Of a stretch of 64,000 nucleotides of DNA, positions 11,484 through 22,093 are shown in pieces (position 1 is the first letter of the stretch; the number at the start of each line of letters is the position of its first letter). This DNA comes from Lobulomyces angularis. Taxonomy: Eukaryota > Chytridiomycota > Chytridiomycetes > Lobulomycetales > Lobulomycetaceae. A program made the translations under genes and the position numbers. The DNA lies in contig JADHYX010000044.1 of the NCBI GenBank assembly GCA_027604685.1, forward strand, positions 3,319-67,318, read 5' to 3'. The notes below the pieces were generated by a model. The model did not search any database and was not told the origin of the DNA. It worked only from the letters and a program-made list of their open reading frames with translations.

Positions 11484-13704
11484 ATGAAAAATCACACTAG
11501 AAGTTCTAAAAAAGTTCCTTTTGAATTGGATCCTGTTGAGTATTATACCATTTTATTTGGTATAATCCCCTTATTGGTTATAATAGGAGGAGTTGTAGCT
11601 GGTTAGTGGTTTATTAATAACAAAATTATAAAATTATACTTAAAATTGAAGAATGTTGGATTCTTTGTTAAAGTTTTAATATTTTGTAAAATTTAAAGGG
11701 TTGACAATCGGTTTGATGTCTTTAGATGAAACAAATTTGGTATTCTGTCCTTTTAAAAAATATGATGGAAAACATTATATAATTTGTAAACTGTTCTTAA
11801 AATTGAATATTATATATTTTTTTTATATAGAATATTTTGAAACGTAGTGGAACTAAAACTGAAAAAATTTACGCAGAAAGAATTACCCCAATAAGAAAAA
11901 ATTCCCATCTGCTGCTGGGTATAAAAAAAAATAAAGTTAACATATTCGCTAATGAAATTAGTGACTCTGCTGCTAACAAATACAGTTGTAAATGAAACTT
12001 TACCAGTCTTATTTCATACATTAAATTTGGATGGATACCAAGCAGTATTTATATCAACTACTTTAATATTAATTTTTGGGGAGTAAGTATGAGCATAAAT
12101 ACATATCTTTATTTACAAATTTAAATAGAATAATTCCCCAAGCTGTATGTGCAAGGTATGGGTTGGCAATAGGTAATTTTAAATATAGACTGAAAAAAAT
12201 ATTAAATTTTATTTTTTCTTGCAGGTGCTTTTTTTGCTTGGCCTGTTAGAATTTTAATAACTTTGCTATGGATTGTAGCATATCCTATTGCTAAATTGTT
12301 GGATTTTATTCTCGGAGAATCCCATGGATTAATATACAGGAAAAGTGAACTGAAAGAATTAGTCGAATTGCATGGGGAAAGGTATGCTGGTATGTTAACT
12401 AACGATGAGGTTGACATTATGAGAGGTAAGAGGAAGAGTTATGTTCCCAAAATTTAATGTTCTAAACTGTAAATAGCGGTATTAGAATTAAGGGAAAAAA
12501 CAGTTTTAAATATTATGACTCCAATTGACCATGTATTTATGTTACCACTTCATACTAAGTTGGATCGCAAAACGATATCCGCCTTACTTACAGCGGGTCA
12601 TAGTCGCGTTCCAGTTTATAATGAGGATAAGCAAAATGTTATAGGTGTATTACTCGGTATGCTTCATGTTATAAAAATATCAAATTTTTTAATGATTTAT
12701 CTTAGTTAAACAGCTGCTTTTACTTGATCCAGATGATGGAACTCCATTAGTTGAAGTTAAAATCCGCAGCTTACCTAGAATCCGTCCAGATACACCACCG
12801 TTTGAAATACTGCGAAAATTTCAAAACGGAGGATCTCATATGGCACTTGTAAACATGATTTGGAAAAACTTAGATTTTTTAAAAAATTTTCTTTTTTACA
12901 GGTTGTAGATGAGGCTAAGTTATCATCCGGTGATGATGCGGATACCTGTGAGTATAAACCTTATTGGTTTGCCAAATCACCATTATTTCCATCTGCAGGA
13001 ATGGAGGCTAAGTAAATTGTTTAATTCTTTACTAATCTGATTGTTTTAAGACCATACAAAGTGTTAGGTATTCTGACGTTAGAGGATGTAATGGAGGAAA
13101 TTCTTGGAAGTGAAATCATCGATGAAACTGATGTGTATATTGTAAGAACACAGTTTCTATTTTTTTTAAATAATTTTTAGGATGTTGTGCAACGAAATCG
13201 AGTAGAGTCAGCAGTCAAACAACTCAAAGGAATGAGTCCACACCTTTCCCCTTCTATCACTTCAGATACGTCGCAACACACTAAATTTAACGAAGGAAGT
13301 GAAATTGACCCGTCCGAAACTTCTTGGCTACTCAGCAAAATTAAACCAAATGCACTTCAACAGCAACAAATTCTACGGCAGTCGAAGCAAAGTGGTCAAG
13401 CTAATTTTAACGAAAAAGCTCCTCCAGATGTGGCTATAAACTTGTATGACACTCCTACTAAAAAGGATATTAATCTGTTAACATCTCCGAAGTTAAGAGC
13501 TTCAAGGAAAGGTGAATTACTGAAAGCGGTAATACATAAATTTTTTTTATGATATTTATTTTATTTTTTCTCATTTAGGGAGATATGGCTTCTAAATTGG
13601 AAACACAACAATTTAAAAAATTGATTAAAAGCCCACTATTTTTGGGTAGTGAGTCAAATAATGAAGATAGTGATACTATGAAGCCATTGGACTTGAACGC
13701 ATAA
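11484..13704 (+). CDS. CNNM/Mam3-type DUF21-CBS membrane protein
   Basis: Twelve exons give 536 aa: 11484-11601, 11699-11739, 11831-11918, 11962-12082, 12129-12172, 12225-12425, 12477-12656, 12706-12848, 12902-13011, 13051-13141, 13181-13528, 13579-13704. The N-terminal DUF21 domain carries the family signature [15 protein letters not shown] and TM segments with [18 protein letters not shown] and [18 protein letters not shown] pair follows ([49 protein letters not shown]). The C-terminus is hydrophilic. Fungal Mam3 acts in vacuolar metal (Mn, Mg, Co) handling, and animal CNNMs are Mg2+ exporters or regulators. The start at 11484 matches fungal proteins, which begin shortly before the first helix, but coding-like sequence upstream leaves a longer N-terminus possible. 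Confidence 0.9.
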
Positions 13705-13721
13705 TTCTTATTGTTTATGAC

Positions 13722-13779
13722 GAAATTGAAATTTGCTTTTTGCTATTATTTAAGAAGAAATTGAAATTTGCTTTTTGCT
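13722..13779. repeat. Direct repeat, two 23-bp copies
   Basis: Two identical 23-bp copies at 13722-13744 and 13757-13779, starting GAAATTGAAATTTGC, separated by 12 bp (period 35 bp). They lie just after the stop codon of the CNNM gene, probably in its 3' UTR. This looks like a local duplication. Confidence 0.8.
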
Positions 13780-14009
13780 TTTTGGAGGAAATTAATTATT
13801 TTATAGTAATTAAATTAAGCAATAGAAAAATAAGATAATTTAATTAACCGTTAAAAAAAAAAATAATTAATATAAGTTCTATTTTTATTTATCAAGGTAT
13901 ATATTAATAATGAATTATAAAAAAAAAAAGGAAAAAAATATTTAAAATTTTGTGAATGTAAAAAAAAGGACTACAATGGATGTTTATTGATTCTAACTTC
14001 TTGAAAAAT

Positions 14010-15004
14010 TTAACTTGAATTGATTTGGTTTACAGACTCATATATTTTTTTTAACAGAATCAGCGAAAAAAAGATGTGAAGAGAAACCAAACTTTGACAT
14101 ATGTTGGTAACATTTAAACTATGGGATGTGGCATATAGAAAAATCGCAATTACATCCAAAGTTGAAGTTAAAATGAATAAAGGCACCAGTCTATTTTTTA
14201 GTTTTTGCAGTTTTATTTGAGTAACATAACCGCGGTTATCCCTTTTTATAAGATTAAACACAGTAGTAATCATTAGAATGTTAAAGATCACGTCAATTAA
14301 AGTAGAATATACGCCTAGTTGGAAATTATAGTATAAAAAGTTAATGAGTATAATGTAAAAACCAAATTTCACAAAATAGGTTACCTAAACATGAATAAGC
14401 AATTATTTCTAACATTCTTTTTGAACGATCTTCCACTGCTATAAAACAAAGCGATACTCTAAAGCCAAAAAAAAAGACACTTAACAATCTCAACAAGTGT
14501 ATAAATATTTTGTTTCCTTTGGATTGATTTAACAATAATTTTTCATATCTATGTAATGTTGCAAGAGTCAATACTAAAATTGAAGCCAAAAAAAAAATCT
14601 AAAATTTTTATTAGAATTTAAAAATTGCATTTAATTGAAAAGGATTTTTTTTTTTAAACAAAAAAATATGCATCATAGCATAATCTATTGATACATACCA
14701 TATCTAATATCCCAAAAGTTTTTATAATATTATTAAACCTTAAAATTTGATTATTGAAAACAAATGTAATCTGTGGATTCTCGTCTTGTATCTTAAAGCT
14801 TTCAAAGTTCAAAAATAGGCTAAAGGTTTGAGACCATATACTCAAAAAACTAGCAAAAAATAAGAAATATTTTTGCTTTTTTGGTTTGTAATTTTCTTTT
14901 AAAAAGTTAAAAAAAAACAAAAACACTACAGAAGTATGCAGAATTAAAGTAAGTACATTAAATGTAATATTTAAATTTCTGAGTTGAGGAAGTTGAGTTG
15001 ACAT
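14010..15004 (-). CDS. Orphan seven-helix membrane protein, GPCR-like
   Basis: Three exons on the minus strand (14699-15004, 14385-14598, 14010-14314) give 274 aa. I count seven hydrophobic segments: ITFNVLTLILHTSVVFLFFF; YFLFFASFLSIWSQTFSLFL; a helix across the first intron ending LATLHRYEKLL; IHLLRLLSVFFFGFRVSLCF; STLIDVIFNILMITTVF; LFILTSTLDVIAIFLYA; ICQSLVSLHIFFSLILL. Basic residues follow TM1, TM3 and TM5, consistent with an extracellular N-terminus. The HRYE after TM3 resembles a DRY-type motif. No family was recognised. Another hydrophobic reverse-strand reading frame (14971-15180) overlaps the 5' end, but no in-phase splice joins it, so I start at ATG 15004. Confidence 0.65.
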
Positions 15005-15778
15005 ATGTTGAGTTGTTTGTTTCTTTTGGAGGTATAAAATTGTAAGTAGAACAAAACAATACCTTCATTTGAAAATGTAAATTTAAACCATATATACAGG
15101 GGCAAAATTATAAAGGGGAAAAAATTGATTTGATTGTAAAAAAATAGAACGAAATAATATTTGCAAATAATTCTGAACATTATATCTTGTAAACGCTTTC
15201 CTTAATAAAAAATAAATAACTTTATATATTAAATTCTTGATTTGAAGCAAAATTTTTCTTAATTTTAGAAAACTTAGTTTAGCCCATCTTGAGATGATGT
15301 AATTTCCTAATTTCAGTAATTTCCTATAATTTCAAGATTTTCATTTAGAAGAAAAAAGGATCTTTCATAATTAATTAATTAATTTTGTTGGGATGAAAAA
15401 ATATACTGACAGCACATCTGAATCATGCTAATAACTGCATCCGAATCACACTAACATTAACTTTACACTTCAATATCAATGGTATATATCAGTAACTTAT
15501 ATGAAAAACAAAATTTACTTCAATAAGGCTTTAAAAAAGTGAGTTCTTATAGGAATAATGGACAGGAAGGAAGATTTTTAGTAAAACGCTCCAAAGACCA
15601 GATTCTGTGATAGTTTCAACGTGAAACCTGAACTTTAAGTTTCTTCATCATTTTCTAAATTTTTAAATTAAGACAATTTGTAATTGTGTAACTCAAGGTG
15701 ATAGTAAACATTAAGTTATTCATATGAAAGAAAGGAAAATTTTTATTTGACAATAAAATAACTTTCTTCAAAAAATTT
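15005..15778. other. Intergenic region
   Basis: About 770 bp between two minus-strand genes. Apart from a short hydrophobic reverse-strand frame at 14971-15180, I find nothing I can support. Confidence 0.4.
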
Positions 15779-16909
15779 TTAACAAAAATCCCATTCCTTT
15801 TCAATTTCCTCCCTTAAATCTGTTTTCAACTTGCTTGAAGAGTTTCTTTTCAAAGCAGTTGCTTCATAGCTTTCACTTGCAAAATTGTTAATTTTTTTCT
15901 GACTGCAAATTATAATTGTTAATTCTAATTTTTTATTTCTTAGTATTACCTGGATATTACTTCATCATCAGAAATGTTCAAGAATTCAAATTCAGATTCA
16001 TCAAATTCAGAATTGCACTCATTACATATCACAGAAACTAAGTAAATATTTGTTAGCATTCATCACTTGTTATTTTAAATATGTACCACTGTTACTGTTC
16101 ATATTGAGTTGCATACTGTCACTAATATCAAATAGTGGCAACAGTTTACCATAAATTAAATTATCATTTTCAGGAAACTTTAATTTATAGTCGCTGGGTA
16201 CTTTTATTTCAGCAATTTTTAATGAATCCTGCCATCCCTTTTTCTCATCAATAGGATAATAATATTTGACCGGCCAAAAAATTCTGCGACTGCCGGAAGA
16301 GGTATTGATATTGCAAAAGGAAAGGTTTTGATCTACTTAATTTTCCAGATTTGAAAACATTTTAGGATAATAAGAATAATATACTCACCTTTCGCTGACC
16401 TAACTTCACTCAAATCTCGAATATTACCCAAGTAGCCTTGAATATCATTAAAAGTTAATATTTTTTGGTTCATTCTAGGGTGAATAATGTTATCAAACTA
16501 AAAAAAAAAATTTAATTTTAATCTTTCTTTCCCTAGTACAAAACTATTTAAATACACACTCACAGTTTTGTCAGTATAGCTTTTAATTAAATCACCTATC
16601 AAATAATCAATATTTTCTAATAAATCGTTTAAAAGTGAAGCATTATTATTCAGCAAAATGTAAAAGACTTGCAGATTTTTTAGTTTTTTTTTTAAAATCA
16701 AATAACAATCTTCATCCTTTACAAAATTCAGTAAATTCTAAAAATACAAATAAAATTAATGTAAATATTAGTGAGCTAATTACAAGATATGAATTAGACT
16801 TGGCCAAATACTGTGGCAAGTTTATTTTTGCTCTTTTAAAATTTAAGGTTAATTTTTTTAGATTTTTAAGAATTTTTGCTAAGGGTTTCTTCAGATTTGA
16901 TTGATCCAT
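15779..16909 (-). CDS. Uncharacterised six-exon protein
   Basis: No long open frame marks this gene; it only appears after splicing. Exons: 16784-16909, 16564-16737, 16389-16497, 16087-16335, 15950-16037, 15779-15902 (289 aa). Donors and acceptors are all GT-AG (GTAATT, GTGAGT, GTGAGT, GTACAT, GTAATA). The N-terminal ~110 residues are helical and rich in Leu, Lys and Asn. The middle has an aromatic, better conserved-looking part (RRIFWPVKYYYPIDEKKGWQ, then EIKVPSDYKLKFPENDNLIY). The C-terminal part has a single CxxC (VICNECNSEF), then an acidic segment and a basic tail. There is no signal peptide or membrane helix. Function unknown. The intact frame over five splice junctions makes it a real gene rather than noise. 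Confidence 0.65.
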
Positions 16910-17047
16910 TGATACCAAAGTTATGAACTGAATTTTTAACAGTGGAAAAAGCTAAAATTAATATTGGTAATTGAAGCAAAAAAATTTGTAAGTCTTTGTA
17001 ATAACGATCAAAAAATTGAGGTTGAAGTAAAAAAATGCTGTAAATAA

Positions 17048-17666
17048 ATCAAACTAGTAAATTTTGGAAAAGTTAATGAAGTTTTAAGATGCCTTGATCG
17101 GAAAAGTAAATGGTGGTTGTACCACATTTGGATTAATAGTGCGTGGCCATTAACTTTCTGAACATCAAAATGCTATGAAATGTAAAGATGATTTTTTGAT
17201 CTAATTATACTTTGATTGTTTAGATAATAAAAACAAAACTTCACATAATTTTGTTTATGGTAAAATGTTTATATGTATAAATTCTAGTAAAGTAACAAAA
17301 TTAAGAAAAAAGATTACTTCAAAGTCTATTAAGAATATGCAAATCCAAATTCACACAACCCATTTTTCAAATTAGTACTTGCCAAATTGTTCTCCTACTG
17401 ATCTAAAACCAATCCACAGCTTTTAAGGTTGCTTCAGACTGAACAAATCCGATAATACAAGAACTCATGATAAAAAAGTTTACGAGATGGAAGAAAACGA
17501 AATTTATGAGCAAATGATGAATGAAAACTTAATAAAAAACATTGGTTTAGATGATGTAGCATCATTTAACTTGAAAGTTGCTGTAGAAAATACTTTACTG
17601 TATAGTTTAGGATCTATTTATTACGTCGATAATTTTTTCCCAAATAGTTTTCCCTTTTTTTTTTAA
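17048..17666 (+). pseudogene. Possible relic of a CCT/TCP-1 chaperonin subunit
   Basis: Broken coding-like pieces in changing frames. Around 17095-17158 one frame reads GKVNGGCTTFGLIVRGH and stops; a neighbouring frame continues LSEHQNAMKCKDDFLI. Eukaryotic CCT subunits have, in the same order, a C-T-I-x-L-R-G strand then a helix of the type ILSEVERNLQDAM. From 17430 to 17666 a frame reads through KKVYEMEENEIYEQMMNENL and KVAVENTLLYSLGSIYYVD, which resembles the CCT C-terminus (KTAVETA...RIDD). In between, another frame has NPIIQEL, like the NPIE.v.ELR segment. Several stops and frame changes separate the pieces. The assignment rests on remembered family patterns, not a search. The alternative is a poorly resolved real gene. 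Confidence 0.35.
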
Positions 17667-17732
17667 TTGATGCTTTCGTATAATTTTGTATAGAGTAAGT
17701 TTAAACATCAATTTTTAAAAGAAAATGTATTT

Positions 17733-19578
17733 TTACCAAAATAAAAAACTATTAAAACAAAAGTCATCTTCAATTAAAGGAATTTGAATGTCATCTTTTA
17801 CCCATGGTTTAACAAAAAAGGATTCCGTTTTGCCATTTTTTTCAGCATTTAAGGATATCAAATTTTCACTACTTGGTTCGTTTTTTTTTCTACTATGTGT
17901 CATTCCTGTTGAGACCAAACAGACACCTCTTATTACTGGTTTGAATAAATCACTCAAACTAAAATTTTGTTCTATCGAATTCTCTTCAAAGTAGTTTTTC
18001 TTATAATATCTTAATATTCCAAAATTTTCTTCCCCAGGTTTAGGTTTACTCTTCCATAGTTTTTCTCCTGCTGGATGATCTACAAACAAAAAATTTGCAT
18101 AATAAATTAATTTTTGTTACAATTCACTATACCCAAACTTAAATACATTTTTTCATTTTTTTTGTACATTTCTTCCTCAAATAAAAAAAAATTTAAATGG
18201 AAGTACTTTTCAGTCAAACCAACATATTTAAAGCTATTAATATTATCTATGTTTTTTTTTTTTCCAGATAGAATTTTTTTATGAGTTACTGATCGAGTGA
18301 GGTCTGGATATAAATTTAAAAAATCCTCCTCCTCATCAAATTTATTCTCAAATTCAAAAGAATTTTTAAAGTTGTTTATTATGAGATTGATGGTATTTCT
18401 TCTTAATTTCACATTGCAACAAAATTCTGGTGAGAAAGTTGACAAATGCAATATCTGTAAGTTTTTTAAATTTTGGTTAATTCGAAGTGCAAAATCATTC
18501 AGAAATTCGTAAAACTCATCTAATAAAAAAATTTAAAAATTTTAACTTATTAAGTATGAATATATTACTTGAATCTAATAACAAAATTAATTTTTTCAAA
18601 TTAGGAACTTTTTTAAACAAATACAAAAAGCTTTCTGGTGACAAACTCTTTTTTTCTAAATTTAGTTCTAAACTACGCAGTTTTTTTAAATTGTTTATTA
18701 AACTCACAAAACCTTGAAATAAGGATAATAGTTAAAAAAAAGGTCAGTCAATATATACCTTTATCAAAGGTTCGGTAAGATGGAGGAAAAGTTGAAAAGT
18801 TTTTGGTAGCTCTGTAGTACAATTGCAAGCTTTCCACATTTTTACACTGTTCTAGTAATCACTGAAGTAAAAAAAAAATTTGAAATGTATTTATTTACTG
18901 ATCACTGATATTTGATAATCATCCAACAACAATCCCAAAAATGAAATACTGGATAAGTTTGGCATATTATCTAATAGTACCTGAACCCAATTCAACCCGA
19001 GATGTTCAACTTTAACAAAAAATTAAATATGTTATCTAGAATCCTTCTTTACTTACTAAAAAATTTCTGGTTATCACTATCCAGAGTTAATTTCTTAACA
19101 TATAGAAATGGGTTTTTAATTTTTGAATTTGTTAAATTTTTTCTATTTTCTTTGAAATTTTTTAAACTTGTTAAAAATTTTTTTATTCTTGAATTTAAAT
19201 AAAAATCAGAAATAGAATTTTGATTTTCTAGTTTTTCAGTGTTTCTTTTCTTAGGCTGATATAAAAAATCCACATTTTGCTCTTCCTCCTCTTCCTCAAT
19301 ATTGGACTCTGCAGAAATTTCCTCCTCTTCATCGAATAGTATGTTATCAATTACTTTAAAAGTTAATTCTTGGTAGACCAGAATTGATAAATTGTTGTAG
19401 AAAAAGGAATTTACCAAAAGTAGGCTATAAATTGCCCTAGGTTCTTGTAGAAAAACTGCAAATAAAATACATATAAATGAGAATTTTTCAAAAATATGCA
19501 ATGCATAATACCAATGTTAAGTATTGCTATCCAAATTTCAGGAGGAATTGAATTTTTAAAATTGCAAGAACCTTTCAT
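17733..19578 (-). CDS. F-box/leucine-rich-repeat-like protein
   Basis: Seven minus-strand exons give 515 aa: 19512-19578, 19057-19455, 18899-19009, 18759-18851, 18569-18712, 18133-18519, 17733-18079. The N-terminus has an F-box-like start (SIPPEIWIAILNIV, then REP/YSLLLVNSFFYNNLSILVYQ), as in SCF ubiquitin-ligase adaptors that bind Skp1. An acidic insert (about residues 75-100) follows. LRR-like stretches come next: HLGLNWVQVLLDNMPNLSSI, QCKNVESLQLYYRA, NNLKKLRSLELNLEKKSLS, KVPNLKKLILLLDS, NLKNLQILHLSTFSPEF. The C-terminal ~200 residues are unassigned. The gene is head-to-head with orotate phosphoribosyltransferase, 122 bp apart. The F-box is degenerate, so the adaptor role is probable, not certain. 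Confidence 0.7.
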
Positions 19579-19700
19579 ATAAAATTTTTTGCAAAACAAG
19601 AAAATTTTAAAAATTTTATTTGACCAACTTAACTTTTACGTACACAACTAAGCAAACTTGAAAAATTTTATAGCGTGCAATTTCGATTTCTTGTTATATT

Positions 19701-20647
<947 letters not shown>

Positions 20648-21056
20648 ATAATTTAAATTGAGTATTAACTTCTAGAATCTTGTGTTAACTATTAATTATG
20701 TATTTGCTATTAATGAAGATATAGAAATTTTATTATTTAATGCTATCATTTTTTTTTGTTTTCTTTCTTCTTTCTCACATCATCGTTCTCATAAAAAAAT
20801 TTGATTAATTAGATAGACTGAAGAAACTCTCAAGTTTTGTACTTAGTTAAATGGCCGATAGAAACCTTTTTAAAGATCGAATTCAACAACCAAAAATGAA
20901 TAAAAATAATTACATAATTTTTTGGAGTTATCATTTTTTGGAATACTTTTTAGGATAGCATCCCATACTTCTCTAAAATAAGTTAAATAATAGGTGTTAT
21001 CATAAATCCTACTTAACTTATTACTCTTATTTAAACACATTTAATCCCACCGCTGG

Positions 21057-21066
21057 TATATAAATA
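21057..21066 (+). promoter_or_regulatory. TATA-like box
   Basis: TATATAAATA, about 94 bp upstream of the 27-codon hydrophobic ORF at 21160 and set in a slightly less AT-rich context (CACCGCTGG before it). A candidate promoter element only. Confidence 0.35.
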
Positions 21067-21159
21067 CTCCATCTAGTAACTATGATTCACTAAAAAAAGC
21101 AATTGATAATTAGACATAAAATATTATAGAGATTATTTCGAGTTTTAATCTTACAATCT

Positions 21160-21243
21160 ATGGTTTATCCATTAGTATCAGTAGTTACTATAATTAACGT
21201 TGGTTTAACTGTTGTTCTGTTATCTACTTTTTATGTTGTATGA
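21160..21243 (+). CDS. Candidate 27-aa hydrophobic microprotein or signal exon
   Basis: ATG to TGA with an almost entirely hydrophobic product (MVYPLVSVVTIINVGLTVV...). It could be a single-helix membrane peptide or the first exon of a longer gene, since GTATGA follows the Val codon near the end. The next plausible exon ends after about nine codons. A TATA-like box lies upstream. There is no family evidence. Confidence 0.3.
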   Translation: MVYPLVSVVTIINVGLTVVLLSTFYVV

Positions 21244-21489
21244 TTTATAAAAAAATATAACGCTCAAAAAGTAACTTACATAATTCGAAAATTAAAAGAG
21301 TATATACTCTAAAATAAAAAATATTTAAAGAAATATATTCAGATAAACAAAATTTTTTAGCAAAAAAATTTTAATATTTCATCTATGAATGTTGACGGAT
21401 TAGCAGAAAACTGGTAGTAAAAAAAAAAATTCCCAAAAAGAAAAAGGTTTCAAGGATAGTATGACTTGAACTACATTCAGAATTTTTCA

Positions 21490-21729
21490 ATGCATGAGAA
21501 TGTACTGCAAGATCCACCAACATTGCCAAGTGGAAAACTCTATTTCCATCAATTTAAACATACTTTGAAGTTTAACATGGGATTAAAAAACGCTGCCTTG
21601 TTTGAATTAAAAGAAAGGAAACTAGGATCGTTAAAAAAAGGAAGCTGTTTATATTTGCTTCATTCCCTTCCAATTTTATTAATATATTTGCAAGTTTCAA
21701 AAATAGGATTCCAATTTTTTTGCTGCTAA
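21490..21729 (+). CDS. Hypothetical small protein (79 aa)
   Basis: ORF from ATG 21490. Composition is more protein-like than the surroundings (MHENVLQDPPTLPSGKLYFH start), and one hydrophobic stretch, CLYLLHSLPILLIYLQ, could span a membrane. It may be one exon of a gene whose other exons I could not join: a GTTTCA donor after LIYLQ and an acceptor before 21790 are possible but give no sensible continuation. Not recognised. Confidence 0.3.
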   Translation: MHENVLQDPPTLPSGKLYFHQFKHTLKFNMGLKNAALFELKERKLGSLKKGSCLYLLHSLPILLIYLQVSKIGFQFFCC

Positions 21730-21769
21730 AAATAGTAAAATCTGAAAAAGATTCATTAAAAAATTAATT

Positions 21770-21901
21770 ATGGAAAAAAAATATTTAGTTATTATTGCAG
21801 TTTTATACCTGGCAATTTATTTCAACAAATACTCTAGACTAAAATCCTGGATTTGGAAGAGTACAGTACAAAAATCGGGTTTTTTAAGTTATAAAAAATA
21901 A
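21770..21901 (+). CDS. Hypothetical small membrane protein (43 aa)
   Basis: ORF ATG 21770 to TAA 21899-21901: a short basic N-terminus, one helix (YLVIIAVLYLAIYF) and a basic, Trp-containing C-terminus. It resembles small organelle or ER single-helix proteins in shape only. Low confidence because short ORFs are common in this DNA. Confidence 0.25.
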   Translation: MEKKYLVIIAVLYLAIYFNKYSRLKSWIWKSTVQKSGFLSYKK

Positions 21902-22093
21902 TGGGACGCTAATGAAGGAAGCTTAGAACCAAAATAACATATTCATGTTGCAATAGAAATTAAACATTGATTTTACATTGTTTGTTGTTCCTTCATCTAC
22001 ATTGTGTTTGGGGAAATCTTCGATTCAAAGTTAGAATTTATTTGGTGTTTCTTCATGTTATAAATTTATAAGCTACAGCTTTTTTTTTACACA

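Larger units (their letters stand above)
20648..22093. other. Long intergenic region with three small candidate ORFs
   Basis: About 1.4 kb between OPRT and the arrestin-like gene. It contains the small frames at 21160, 21490 and 21770 listed separately. I see no large gene, RNA gene or mobile element. Confidence 0.45.
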
